Positions 8,430-16,695 of a stretch of DNA of 46,535 nucleotides are shown here, piece by piece. The notes below the pieces were generated by a model. It did not search any database and was not told the origin of the DNA. It saw only the letters and a list, made by a program, of their open reading frames with translations. Source of the DNA: a virus; the IMG/VR virus record IMGVR_UViG_3300046010_005459, positions 1 through 46,535 of that record. One strand, written 5' to 3'. The position numbers and the translations under genes were made by a program. Every line of letters starts with the position of its first letter. Positions within the stretch are counted from its first letter, which is position 1.

Positions 8430-8600
8430 CACTTGATCGGGCATAATGCCTTATCACCCAACAATTTGACACTTTACGTTCTCGAAACGTAAGAGGCAAG
8501 AGTGCTTTAATGCACGAAGGAATAGCTGAGGTCGCATCAAGAATGCCAGTGGGGTTCTGCTCAGTAGTGTCATAGGGGTCCTTCGGGACCCCTTTTTTAT
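8430..8600 (+). ncRNA. Candidate small RNA gene
   Basis: About 170 bases without a convincing ORF, between a late-type promoter box and a strong terminator. They contain a perfect hairpin TTACGTT/AACGTAA with loop CTCGA (8474-8492), a second short hairpin GTGC/GCAC (8502-8515), and the terminator stem at the 3' end. That order is the layout of a stand-alone small RNA. It does not look like tRNA or tmRNA, and no known family was recognised. It might also be only a long 3' leader of the upstream message. Confidence 0.45.
8574..8598 (+). terminator. Strong rho-independent terminator
   Basis: GGGGTCC and GGACCCC (7 pairs) close a TTCG tetraloop, followed by TTTTTT. It ends the replication unit and any small RNA from the preceding gap. 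Confidence 0.95.
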
Positions 8601-8603
8601 TGG

Positions 8604-8632
8604 TTGACATATTTTCCTAGTATTGATTATAT
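8604..8632 (+). promoter_or_regulatory. Sigma70-type promoter
   Basis: TTGACA (8604-8609), 17-base spacer, TTATAT (8627-8632). It follows the terminator directly and precedes the gene at 8656. The spacer contains ATTTTCC as in the promoter family found at 27147, 42297 and 45858-46410. Confidence 0.72.
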
Positions 8633-8655
8633 GCATTATCAACACAGGAGTTTTT

Positions 8656-9183
8656 ATGAATATCTTTTATATTGACCAGGACCCGACTCAGGCAGCACAA
8701 TGGATGGTTGACAAACATGTAGTCAAAATGATTCTCGAGTCAGCACAGTTGTTGTCAACAGCGCATCGTGTCCTTGACGGCAAAGAATATGTTGACGGAT
8801 CATCAGGTCGTAGGATCAAGCGTTGGATGCTTGCAGATGATCGTGAGCATGTGCTGTATAAGGCAACACATATCAACCACCCGTCAGCAGTTTGGTGTCG
8901 CACTTCAGTGTGCAACTATCAGTGGTTGGTTGATCACTTCTATGCATTACTTGACGAGTATACTTACCGTTATAATAAAAAGCACAAGTGTTCTGAACTC
9001 GCATACACATTGCAATCACCTCCGTTCAACCTCAAGGCATGGGACGAAACACCCATGCTCTGTGCAATGGATGACAAGTATATTGTATCGAAAGATGCAG
9101 TAGAAAATTATCGCAATTATTATAAGGCAGGTAAATCTGCATTACACAAGTGGACTAACCGCGAGGCACCCTATTGGATTTGA
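8656..9183 (+). CDS. Conserved phage protein of unknown function (DKHVVKM family)
   Basis: 175 residues from the ATG at 8656, preceded by CAGGAG. It shows the pattern of a protein frequent in large phages: an opening NIFYIDQDP, the invariant-looking DKHVVKMILESAQLLSTAHR block (given here in part), then THINHPSAVW and a C-terminal WTNREAPYW. The His/Glu-rich helix (DKHxVKM...ExxQLLxTAHR) could bind metal or nucleotide, but no biochemical role is known to me. It has its own sigma70 promoter and is separated from the virion genes by a late-type box. Confidence 0.75.
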   Translation: MNIFYIDQDPTQAAQWMVDKHVVKMILESAQLLSTAHRVLDGKEYVDGSSGRRIKRWMLADDREHVLYKATHINHPSAVWCRTSVCNYQWLVDHFYALLDEYTYRYNKKHKCSELAYTLQSPPFNLKAWDETPMLCAMDDKYIVSKDAVENYRNYYKAGKSALHKWTNREAPYWI

Positions 9184-9189
9184 TAAATA
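9182..9189 (+). promoter_or_regulatory. T4-late-like promoter box (GATAAATA)
   Basis: GATAAATAC overlaps the stop of the previous gene, 37 bases ahead of the first leader-bearing virion gene at 9219. It is the best placed candidate for the late promoter of the 9.2-14.7 kb block. Confidence 0.5.
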
Positions 9190-9218
9190 CATGAAAATAT
9201 CATTATATGGAGATTTTC

Positions 9219-10316
9219 ATGTTAAGTTTCAAAGGGTTTTTAATTGAAGCTGCTGACGGTATGGTCGGCACTATTGGTTCTGACGGAAAAGGTAAGCGTC
9301 ACACTAAAAATTATGTCATGAGTTTGCTTTCTGCAGAAGGCCGTAAAAAAACTGCTGACAGTTTTGAGAAACACGGAGGGTTGGGGGATCTTAGTAAATA
9401 TCCTGCCCCATTAAATAACGATAATCAACATACTCATGTATTGAGAACTTCTCAAAATGGTCATCCTGCAGGGACACAAGTTCATGTTACACACGCTACA
9501 GTAGATGATGCGGGTGCAATTACTGTTCATACAAAAGGACATGGCTCATTCTCACAAGCTGCGTTAATGAAACCTGATGCACTCAAAAAACCTGCTATAA
9601 CGAAAACAGGATTTGATGTTGAAGGTAAGATCGCACAAAATCTAGGAACACAGGCAGCAGGTTCAACTAAGCACGGATATGATTACCAATACAGTTCAGG
9701 TAGAGGTCATGTTAGAGGTAAGGTGAAAGAAGTCGGCGCTGCACCTGATATTCGTGGCGAATCTAAGTTAGACAAAGGCAAAATGGGTCAATCCACTTTC
9801 AAACATGACAAAGAGAAAGGTTGGCATTTCACAAATGAAGCCGTAGGCAAGCATTTCGAAAAAGCGACTGTCAAAGGATCTGATGGCAAAGAAAGAGGAA
9901 TTATTGAACACTTCAACAAATTCCACGGTGATGGTAAAATTGATAGAAGTTATTCTATTGACGCACCAAAAGGCGCAACAAGAAATTATCTCAACACAAG
10001 CAATGTAAATTCGTTGCATTTGCATAATAAGTCTGCAAACAAAGGAACAACTTTTACTATCGGTGACACACACCTAAAGGGTAAGACTAAGTTGGGTCAT
10101 TTGTCAGACGACCATTTAGACGCACTTGACGGCAAGTTGTCTATTGAAAAAACCACAACAGGTAGCACACAGGTTGCACACAGACCTAAAGCAGCTGTTA
10201 TGAAACAATATGCAAATCTTTCCACAACCGATGCGGCAAATCATCGTGATTTGACCAACGAAGAACATGCGAAAGAATTTAAAACACACGTTGACAAAAT
10301 CCCAGGAAATGCATAA
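9219..10316 (+). CDS. Putative capsid-targeted internal protein, possible nuclease
   Basis: 365 residues from the ATG at 9219, which has GGAG seven bases upstream (better than ATG 9207). The N terminus MLSFKGFLIEA resembles the T4 capsid-targeting leader, with a LIE cleavage-type site. The body is Gly/His/Lys-rich and soluble. A segment DIRGESKLDKGKMGQ near residue 180 has the D...ExK spacing of PD-(D/E)XK nucleases, and FDVEGKIAQNLG about 30 residues earlier could supply the helix Glu. The nuclease reading is tentative. It heads a run of five genes with the same kind of leader. Confidence 0.6.
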   Translation: MLSFKGFLIEAADGMVGTIGSDGKGKRHTKNYVMSLLSAEGRKKTADSFEKHGGLGDLSKYPAPLNNDNQHTHVLRTSQNGHPAGTQVHVTHATVDDAGAITVHTKGHGSFSQAALMKPDALKKPAITKTGFDVEGKIAQNLGTQAAGSTKHGYDYQYSSGRGHVRGKVKEVGAAPDIRGESKLDKGKMGQSTFKHDKEKGWHFTNEAVGKHFEKATVKGSDGKERGIIEHFNKFHGDGKIDRSYSIDAPKGATRNYLNTSNVNSLHLHNKSANKGTTFTIGDTHLKGKTKLGHLSDDHLDALDGKLSIEKTTTGSTQVAHRPKAAVMKQYANLSTTDAANHRDLTNEEHAKEFKTHVDKIPGNA

Positions 10317-11260
10317 TGATCAGATTCAAGAGTTTTATTGCAGAAAGTATCCGCCAAGGATTGCCGCATATCACTACGATGGATCATGAACAATTTAAAA
10401 ACCTAACTAAAGATGGTAAGGTTAAAATTTCATCCGCTACAGAAAAGACAGACGGATCAACTTTTTTAATTGGTCATGATGATAAAGGGTTTTATACACA
10501 ATACTCAGGGTCGGGTAGTGAACGTATGCGAACACCCGAAGATTACGCAGAAAGAGCTAAGAGACGCGCACAAGAGACGGGTAAACCTTTAGACATGACT
10601 GCGTCAAATGCTTTCGGCACTGCACACGCTGCATTACAAAAAAACAAACCTCTGCTACAACATTTGCAAGCAACAGCAGAACGTAGCGGCGGCGAAACTA
10701 AAGTTCGCGGAGAGTTGTTTTCAAAGGCATTATCACGACCGTCAGAAACACCAGGCGAAATAAAATTTGTCGGAACTTCTTATCATCCGGAACATATGGG
10801 CTCTGTGGGTAAATTTGTTATTCATACTCGCTTGCCTGAAAATCAACATCATGAAGTAGAAAAGTTTAAAAAAGAACTATCCTCACCCGAATTGAATTTC
10901 GATGACGACAATATTAAAAATTTCAAGGCAGGTGAAGTTGATGTTTCAAAACATATCGAAGGTATGAAAGACGTTAATGCAGAGTTACTCAAAGCGAGAA
11001 CCACGCCGAAGAACAAACAAGCAAAAGCAGAAGAAAACACTAAGTTCGACGCTGTGAAAAAAGCAGTGTCGGATGCTGTAGATAAACATGTGAAATCTAT
11101 GGGTGTCATGCCTAAGTGGGGTTCGGGTAGTGAGGGACTTGTCGTGCATCCTGAAGAGGGTTCATCCGCACCACGTTTCAAAATCACATCTGATGCATTC
11201 CGTGACTATAAAGCATCTGATGAATCTAAAAATTTCAAAAATCGGGCGGTGAACAAGTGA
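10316..11260 (+). CDS. Putative capsid-targeted polynucleotide ligase-fold protein
   Basis: 314 residues. The leader MIRFKSFIAES carries the IAE site of T4 internal head proteins. The body shows covalent nucleotidyltransferase motifs: I EKTDGS (lysine K44), III-like RGELF (131-135), IV SEGLVVH (272-278) and V FKIT (K289). This order is that of ATP-dependent DNA/RNA ligases, which seal 5'-phosphate/3'-OH ends. An insertion of about 100 charged residues separates motifs III and IV. RNA versus DNA substrate cannot be decided. It starts at a TAATG overlap and is followed by the nucleotidyltransferase gene. Confidence 0.7.
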   Translation: MIRFKSFIAESIRQGLPHITTMDHEQFKNLTKDGKVKISSATEKTDGSTFLIGHDDKGFYTQYSGSGSERMRTPEDYAERAKRRAQETGKPLDMTASNAFGTAHAALQKNKPLLQHLQATAERSGGETKVRGELFSKALSRPSETPGEIKFVGTSYHPEHMGSVGKFVIHTRLPENQHHEVEKFKKELSSPELNFDDDNIKNFKAGEVDVSKHIEGMKDVNAELLKARTTPKNKQAKAEENTKFDAVKKAVSDAVDKHVKSMGVMPKWGSGSEGLVVHPEEGSSAPRFKITSDAFRDYKASDESKNFKNRAVNK

Positions 11261-12156
11261 TCAGATTTAAACATTTTATTCTTGAAGGCGGAAACGTCAA
11301 AGTAAAGGACGCAGATGGAAAAGAAGTTTCCGCTGCGCCTTTTGCCATTAAAGATAGATCCGCACAAGCAAAAGACGTCCATGATGCGTTGTCTTCAATT
11401 CACAACTCATTCCATGCTGCAACAGGCAAGCACTTATTTGGAAAAGATGCAAAAGCGTTGTCAACAGGATCTGCATACTCGGGTTCTTCTAAGCAATTCA
11501 TGAACAAAGACAAGAGTCCTATCTCGGATGCAGAGTTCAAGAAACACAAACCAACTGTAGGTGACGTTGACGTTCAGGTTCCTAAAGAACATAAAGAAGA
11601 GTTGCATTCTCATTTGCAATCACAAATCGGTCAACGTCATGGCAAATATACTCTAGTCGGCATAAAGAAATCAGGTAATGAGACACATGCAGTGATGCGC
11701 CATGACAACGGAGAACATCATCAATTTGACTTTGAGCATGTCGCATATCACAACCATGAACCTGCAGAACATGAACAATTCTTACATAGTTCTTCATGGG
11801 AAGATTCTAAAAAAGGCATCAAAGGCGCTCACCACAAGATTCTATTGAACGCTGTTGCATCTGCGTCTGATCACAAATTCTCAATCACCCACGGTTTGCG
11901 TTCTAGGACAAATGCAGATGATCCTGGAGTTGCAGCGCCTAAAGAAGTGTCAAAAAAATTGTTCGGTCCTAAAGCAAACCACGAAAACGTCAATTCGTTT
12001 GTCGGACTCGCTGATTCTATCAGACGTCACGTCCCTGCTGAAAAGCATCAAGAAATTTATGACAAATTCAAAGGTGGTATGGCGAATAACAAAAACGTTG
12101 ATAGCACAAACGCAATTGCTCATTTGAAATCTACTCTAGGCACAAAGGACGAGTAA
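11257..12156 (+). CDS. Putative capsid-targeted polymerase-beta-fold nucleotidyltransferase
   Basis: 299 residues from GTG. The leader MIRFKHFILEG is nearly the same as that of the preceding protein. The core shows STGSAYSGSS (GS at 71-72), then GDVDVQV (D103, D105), and a possible third acidic residue in HQFDFEH (D158): the GS...DxD...D plan of the Pol-beta superfamily (kanamycin-type, CCA-adding and related enzymes). The C-terminal half, with KGAHHKILLNAV, is probably helical. The substrate, whether RNA end, small molecule or protein, is unknown. Confidence 0.65.
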   Translation: MIRFKHFILEGGNVKVKDADGKEVSAAPFAIKDRSAQAKDVHDALSSIHNSFHAATGKHLFGKDAKALSTGSAYSGSSKQFMNKDKSPISDAEFKKHKPTVGDVDVQVPKEHKEELHSHLQSQIGQRHGKYTLVGIKKSGNETHAVMRHDNGEHHQFDFEHVAYHNHEPAEHEQFLHSSSWEDSKKGIKGAHHKILLNAVASASDHKFSITHGLRSRTNADDPGVAAPKEVSKKLFGPKANHENVNSFVGLADSIRRHVPAEKHQEIYDKFKGGMANNKNVDSTNAIAHLKSTLGTKDE

Positions 12157-12157
12157 G

Positions 12158-12769
12158 ATGTTATCATTTCTAAAGTTTCTTATCAGAGAAGAATCCGAAC
12201 AGCATGCTTCAGTTATTCCTATGGTTGGGTTCAGTCCTATTTCCCACATGGGCCACGCAAAAGACCTCGGCGGTTCTTTATCAAAACTACCTGGTGAAAA
12301 GCACATCGGTATCTCGTCAAAAGCAGACGCATTCTCGCCAGAAGAACGTAAAGGGATTCTAGAGAAGCAATGGGGCAAAGGTAAAGTCAAGGTTCATATT
12401 GCAGATGGTGCAGGTGAATCTATCCGTGCTGCCCATGATTCCATGAAAGGTTCAGGACCTAAGCATCTTCACATTCTTGTTGGCGCAGACAGAAAATCTT
12501 TCGCTGAGGGGTTGAAAAAATCTCTAGAAGCGGGTAAAATAAAAGAGATGGGTGAACACAAGTTTGATTCCATCACTGTGCATACACCAGAAGATTCTGA
12601 TCGCAGTCATGGCATGTCCGGAACAAAGATGCGAGCGGCGGCACATGAAGGCAATGAAGAAGAATTTCACCGCCACATGGGTCCGGCGTTTAGTCGTGAA
12701 GAATCTAATGGTGTCATGAAAAAAGTTAAAGCAGGCATCGACTCAGGCAAAATTCCACTAAAGAGATGA
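12158..12769 (+). CDS. Putative capsid-targeted cytidylyltransferase/NMNAT-like protein
   Basis: 203 residues. Leader MLSFLKFLIREE, then an HxGH nucleotidylyltransferase core: GFSPISHMGHAKDL (H30-M-G-H33) and the second signature GMSGTKMRAAA (SGTKMR at 154-159), which matches the ISGTxxR motif of NMN/pantetheine adenylyltransferases. The order and spacing are right for this fold. Members transfer AMP or CMP to a phosphorylated substrate; NAD synthesis is one possibility but is not shown. The ATG follows the previous stop by one base. Confidence 0.72.
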   Translation: MLSFLKFLIREESEQHASVIPMVGFSPISHMGHAKDLGGSLSKLPGEKHIGISSKADAFSPEERKGILEKQWGKGKVKVHIADGAGESIRAAHDSMKGSGPKHLHILVGADRKSFAEGLKKSLEAGKIKEMGEHKFDSITVHTPEDSDRSHGMSGTKMRAAAHEGNEEEFHRHMGPAFSREESNGVMKKVKAGIDSGKIPLKR

Positions 12770-12771
12770 TC

Positions 12772-13380
12772 ATGAAAACATTTGCAGATTTTTTAGCAGA
12801 AGGCAATAGCATCCATTACTTCGATGTTGACAAAACATTGATGCATACTGATGCAACTAAAGTTCATGTCAACGACTCGAGTGGCAAGAGAGTTGCATCG
12901 CTCGACCCACAGGAATACAATCATCACAAATTGCCCGCAGGTCATAGTTATGACTATTCAGAATTTAAATCTGCTAAAAACTTTGAAAAAGCAAAACCTA
13001 TTCGCAAGGTTCTTGCAAAAATGAAAGCGATCAAAAACAACGGCGGAAAGACGGAAATTTTGACTGCGCGTTCTGACTTTGATGACAAAGAAGGTTTTGC
13101 AAAGACATGGAAAAAATACGGCGTTGACATTAGTCCTGGTCATACTCATGTGAGACGCGCAGGTAATTTAAGTTTGCCCACTCATGATGCAAAAGCGAAA
13201 ATCATTTCTGATGCAATCAAAAAACATGGGCACACTGAAGTTCATTTGTATGATGACCACAAACCGAATATTGACGCAATGCTTGCACTTAAAAAGGACC
13301 ACCCAGACGTATCATTCCACGGCCATCATGTAGAACACGGTTCCGATGGTTCAGTTAAACTCACTCATTATAAGGCGTAA
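12772..13380 (+). CDS. Putative capsid-targeted HAD-family phosphatase
   Basis: 202 residues if started at ATG 12772, giving MKTFADFLAEG, almost the same as the T4 internal-protein leader MKTYQEFIAE; the in-frame ATG at 12766 would add two residues. HAD motif I is FDVDKTL (D18, D20), motif II is ILTARSD near residue 100, and motif III/IV LYDDHKPN lies near residue 157. This is a complete acid-phosphatase layout like the phosphatase half of polynucleotide kinases. With the ligase-like gene in the same block, a nucleic-acid end-processing role is plausible but inferred. Confidence 0.75.
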   Translation: MKTFADFLAEGNSIHYFDVDKTLMHTDATKVHVNDSSGKRVASLDPQEYNHHKLPAGHSYDYSEFKSAKNFEKAKPIRKVLAKMKAIKNNGGKTEILTARSDFDDKEGFAKTWKKYGVDISPGHTHVRRAGNLSLPTHDAKAKIISDAIKKHGHTEVHLYDDHKPNIDAMLALKKDHPDVSFHGHHVEHGSDGSVKLTHYKA

Positions 13381-13382
13381 CC

Positions 13383-14696
13383 ATGGCACAGTATAGAAAA
13401 GACACACACAAATATTTGGGTGACGGCAAAACAATTTTTGAAGTTGTCATGTTGGCTGATCAATATGGTGGGATTGTCGGACCCGCAAACCCCACAGGAA
13501 CTGCAGTTGATGCATTCGGACGAATGAGAACGTCTGCACCATTGACGCTGTTTGACTCTTCACATAGATACAAAGATAATGGTTTGTGGAATACCTCAAA
13601 CAGTTCAGGAACAACTTATGCGTTCAATGCGAATGCAGGATTGATTGAACTCAATTTACCGACAACTTCTGGTGCTGAAATTATCAGAGAAACAACTAAG
13701 GTGTTCTCATATCAGCCAGGTAAATCATTACAAGTATTAAACACTGTTGTCATGGAGCCGCCTAAAGCAAATCTCAGACAACGAGTCGGTTACTTCGGTG
13801 CAAACAATGGAATTTATCTTGAAGCAAATGGAACAAATATTGCATTCGTTGAAAGATCTTATTCAAATGGTTCTTTAGTAGAAACAAGAGCTGAACAAGC
13901 GAATTGGAACGTTGACACGCTATTGGGTGCAGTTGAATCCAGTCCTTCCCAAAGAACGCTTGATATGTCAAAAGCGCAAATTGTTTTCCATGACATTGAA
14001 TGGCTAGGACTAGGAACTGTTCGTTGTGGGTTTGTCATTGACGGCAAATTGATACACTGTCACTCATTCCATCACGCAAATTATATTACGTCTACTTATA
14101 TGACAACTGGTTCATTGCCAGTTCGTTATGAAATCAGAAACACAGGAACAACTGCAAACAATTCAACCATGAAGCAAGTCTGCACGTCTGTTATGTCTGA
14201 GGGTGGATATGAACTTCGTGGTGTTCAGCAAGCGGTCGGAACGCCCGTAGGTTCAGGTTACTTGTGCGCTACTGCAAACACATTATATCCGATTGTTTCT
14301 ATTAGATTGAAATCATCAGCATCAGATGCTATCGTTATTCCTACAGCAGCATCGTTGTTAGGAAGAGGTAATGGCGTTGATTTCAAATGGAGTATCATCG
14401 CAGGCGGAACTGTATCGAATACACAGGCATGGACATCAGCGGGAACAAATTCTTCCGTTGAATACACATTGTCAGCAAACGCGATAACTGGTGGTAGAGT
14501 TTGCGCCACAGGTTATTTCAACTCATCTACGCAATCTTCTCCTACCATTGATATTCTAAAACAAGCATTGTTCCAATTCCAACTTGAACGTAATTCATTC
14601 GCCGAAACTACTGAGCCATTCACCATCGCAGTTCAAGCAGGAACAAACTCAAGCAATTGCTACGCTTCTTTGGATTGGGAAGAGATTTCTAGGTAA
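13383..14696 (+). CDS. Probable virion structural protein
   Basis: 437 residues, rich in Thr, Ser, Asn, Gly and beta-forming sequence, with few charges. The N-terminal region contains FGRMRTSAPLTLFDSSHRY, a stretch shared by structural proteins of large marine myoviruses. No signal peptide, coiled coil or enzyme motif is visible. The composition and the position at the end of the leader-gene block point to a capsid decoration, tail-fibre-like or other surface protein; I cannot say which. Confidence 0.65.
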   Translation: MAQYRKDTHKYLGDGKTIFEVVMLADQYGGIVGPANPTGTAVDAFGRMRTSAPLTLFDSSHRYKDNGLWNTSNSSGTTYAFNANAGLIELNLPTTSGAEIIRETTKVFSYQPGKSLQVLNTVVMEPPKANLRQRVGYFGANNGIYLEANGTNIAFVERSYSNGSLVETRAEQANWNVDTLLGAVESSPSQRTLDMSKAQIVFHDIEWLGLGTVRCGFVIDGKLIHCHSFHHANYITSTYMTTGSLPVRYEIRNTGTTANNSTMKQVCTSVMSEGGYELRGVQQAVGTPVGSGYLCATANTLYPIVSIRLKSSASDAIVIPTAASLLGRGNGVDFKWSIIAGGTVSNTQAWTSAGTNSSVEYTLSANAITGGRVCATGYFNSSTQSSPTIDILKQALFQFQLERNSFAETTEPFTIAVQAGTNSSNCYASLDWEEISR

Positions 14697-14729
14697 AAGC
14701 GGGTATGCATTAACCGCATAACATATTTC

Positions 14730-14737
14730 TATAAATA
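14730..14737 (+). promoter_or_regulatory. Exact TATAAATA late-promoter box
   Basis: Perfect match to the T4 late -10 consensus, 34 bases after the structural gene and 66 bases before the small ORF at 14803. A terminator-like hairpin lies only 13 bases downstream, so its use as a promoter is uncertain. Confidence 0.45.
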
Positions 14738-14749
14738 ATGATATAACGA

Positions 14750-14785
14750 ATCGTCGCCGCATAACGTGGGCGACGATTTTATTTT
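14750..14785 (+). terminator. Rho-independent terminator
   Basis: ATCGTCGCC and GGCGACGAT form a perfect nine-pair stem with a ten-base loop, followed by TTTATTTT. It would stop transcription of the 9.2-14.7 kb block. Confidence 0.82.
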
Positions 14786-14802
14786 GTCGAAAGGAAGAAA
14801 AA

Positions 14803-14961
14803 ATGATACATAATATAATTGCAACAATATTCAACTTAAGAAAAAGTAACGACGCTGATATACGTAGATGGGCAGAAATCGAATATAAAAAGGATTCTGA
14901 ATTTGCATATAATCACATAATATATCACGGTTGCACTCCAGATTTAAAACTTAACCGTTGA
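14803..14961 (+). CDS. Small protein of unknown function, 52 residues
   Basis: ATG with a good AAGGAAG ribosome-binding site upstream. The sequence has hydrophobic residues at the start (MIHNIIATIFNL) and a conserved-looking core RRWAEIEYKKD...FAYNHI, ending HGCTPDLKLNR. It sits alone between a terminator and a late-promoter box. No family recognised, but the codon pattern and the ribosome-binding site support a real gene. Confidence 0.6.
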   Translation: MIHNIIATIFNLRKSNDADIRRWAEIEYKKDSEFAYNHIIYHGCTPDLKLNR

Positions 14962-14966
14962 TTTGT

Positions 14967-14974
14967 TATAAATA
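14967..14974 (+). promoter_or_regulatory. Exact TATAAATA late-promoter box
   Basis: Perfect T4-late-type box located 103 bases before the gene at 15077, with no -35 element. It would give a leader of about 90 bases and is the likely late promoter for the 15.1-18.7 kb group. Confidence 0.6.
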
Positions 14975-15076
14975 TTAGCATCTGGTCAGGGCACGCCAAT
15001 CCCAGATCAGGTTCTTGTTGTTTTAGCTACGGCAAGGATCTGTTTAATTTTTCGGATCAGTCTAAGGAAAACTCCG

Positions 15077-16162
15077 ATGGAAAAAGATATAAACAAAACT
15101 AAAAAAGACCTAAAAAAACCCTCTTCGGTTAAATCTGTTATTAACACCAATCCTCAGCTCCCAGGTGTCGTTGAAAATGGTCCGGCCGTAGCTAAAACTC
15201 CCCTTGCTGAGAAAATATTACGTTTGTCAGGCAAAGTTAAATCGCGTAACGAATCTACGCAATTTAAAATGTCGCAAGAAAATGTTGATCTATTAATTGA
15301 CGCCGTGTTGACTGAAAATCTTGATGACAAGATTGAAAAGTTGTTGCGTGTCGGATTAGGTGACATTAACAAAATTTCCATGTATAGAAAAGCACTATCC
15401 GATCCTGATGCGGCAGTTAAAACAACTGTGCTTCGCAAATATATTGTTGACGTGCTTGACAAACTACTTGACATTATCGAAGACGATAATGTTCTCTATC
15501 AAAGATTACTTGCAAACCTAATGAAGCGCAAGTCAATGAAAGAATGTGCAATTACAGTTGCATTGAAGAAAAAATCAGAAAAATTTGATTACGACTTCGA
15601 AACACTTGCAGAAGTGTATTATCGCGGCGTGCAATCATGGGACAAAACAACAGGCACTACACCTGTTCAATTTGGTTTCAATAGAGTTAATTCATTTGTA
15701 AACAACGGTCGTGCTTATAGATTAGATGAAGATTTGGTTGTGCGAGACAAAGCACACACAACCAGTGCAGGTTTTAAAGCACAAGTTAGACATGAACCAG
15801 GCAAACCTGCTAAGTTTGTCAGAAGAAATACTGGTGAAATTAAAATCAATGAAGCAAATCCTGCAATTGAAACAGAACCAAAACTGAAAAAGAAAACAGT
15901 TAACAGAGAAATTTACGGCGTAAATCGCAAATCACAGGATCCGATGTCTGAAGGCAACGTTGATCCTAAGAAGCGTTTTATCGGAACAAAATCACTAACG
16001 GATACATATAAAAAAGACACTCCGGGTGAAAAATTAAAAGAAACAACAACAGGTGGGTTTGATAAAAAAATCAATGTGGCAGACGTTCCTGTCAGATTGA
16101 TCACCGGCAAAATCAAAAGACTTCCACCTGCAAAGAGCTCAAGTTCAAAAGGCGGTGATTGA
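15077..16162 (+). CDS. Probable virion or head-associated protein
   Basis: 361 residues, highly charged at both ends. The N terminus (MEKDINKTKKDLKKPSS) is lysine-rich and probably disordered. A central folded part ends with YYRGVQSWDKTTGTTPVQFG followed by NRVNSF, a block I associate with conserved proteins of T4-like cyanophages. The C-terminal 120 residues are basic and low in complexity. The context is head and internal proteins and the exact role is unknown. Good RBS TAAGGA upstream. Confidence 0.6.
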   Translation: MEKDINKTKKDLKKPSSVKSVINTNPQLPGVVENGPAVAKTPLAEKILRLSGKVKSRNESTQFKMSQENVDLLIDAVLTENLDDKIEKLLRVGLGDINKISMYRKALSDPDAAVKTTVLRKYIVDVLDKLLDIIEDDNVLYQRLLANLMKRKSMKECAITVALKKKSEKFDYDFETLAEVYYRGVQSWDKTTGTTPVQFGFNRVNSFVNNGRAYRLDEDLVVRDKAHTTSAGFKAQVRHEPGKPAKFVRRNTGEIKINEANPAIETEPKLKKKTVNREIYGVNRKSQDPMSEGNVDPKKRFIGTKSLTDTYKKDTPGEKLKETTTGGFDKKINVADVPVRLITGKIKRLPPAKSSSSKGGD

Positions 16163-16695
16163 TGTTAAGTTTTAAAAAGTTCGCAGAAACAAACGTGGTT
16201 TCTGAAGCAAAGGATGATCGTGAATACGGCTATGAGGGTGAGATGGCAATGTCTCAACTCAAGTCAATCATGCGTAATTCTAAGGAATTGCTCGACATGT
16301 TAGAACCCGACACTGATTTGCCTGAGTGGGTTCAATCAAAAATCACCCTCGCACAAGATTACATTCAAACCGCTGCTGATTACATGAGCACCGAAATGAA
16401 TGAAGAAGTCATTGATGAAAAAGTTGCAGCATGGCAGCGCAAAGAAGGTAAGAATCCTGAAGGTGGTTTGAATCAAAAAGGTGTAGAATCATATCGTAGA
16501 GAAAATCCGGGTTCTAAACTAAAAACTGCTGTCACTACTGAACCGTCAAAATTAAAACCGGGATCTAAATCAGCAAAAAGAAGAAAATCATTTTGCGCTA
16601 GAATGGGCGGAATGAAGAAAAGATTGACTTCTGCTAAAACTGCAAATGATCCTAATTCACGCATCAACAAAGCATTAAGAAAGTGGAACTGCTAA
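16162..16695 (+). CDS. DUF6321-type protein with capsid-targeting-like leader
   Basis: 177 residues from ATG 16162, which overlaps the previous stop as TGATG. The leader MLSFKKFAETNVVSEA resembles the leaders of the 9.2-13.4 kb genes, with possible cleavage at FAE or VSE. The C-terminal half matches the DUF6321 pattern: KGVESYRRENPGSKLKTAV, RRKSFCARMGGM and a terminal NKALRKWNC. This domain is strongly basic, with two conserved cysteines, and is found in many phages. A role inside the head, perhaps on DNA, is inferred. Confidence 0.75.
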   Translation: MLSFKKFAETNVVSEAKDDREYGYEGEMAMSQLKSIMRNSKELLDMLEPDTDLPEWVQSKITLAQDYIQTAADYMSTEMNEEVIDEKVAAWQRKEGKNPEGGLNQKGVESYRRENPGSKLKTAVTTEPSKLKPGSKSAKRRKSFCARMGGMKKRLTSAKTANDPNSRINKALRKWNC

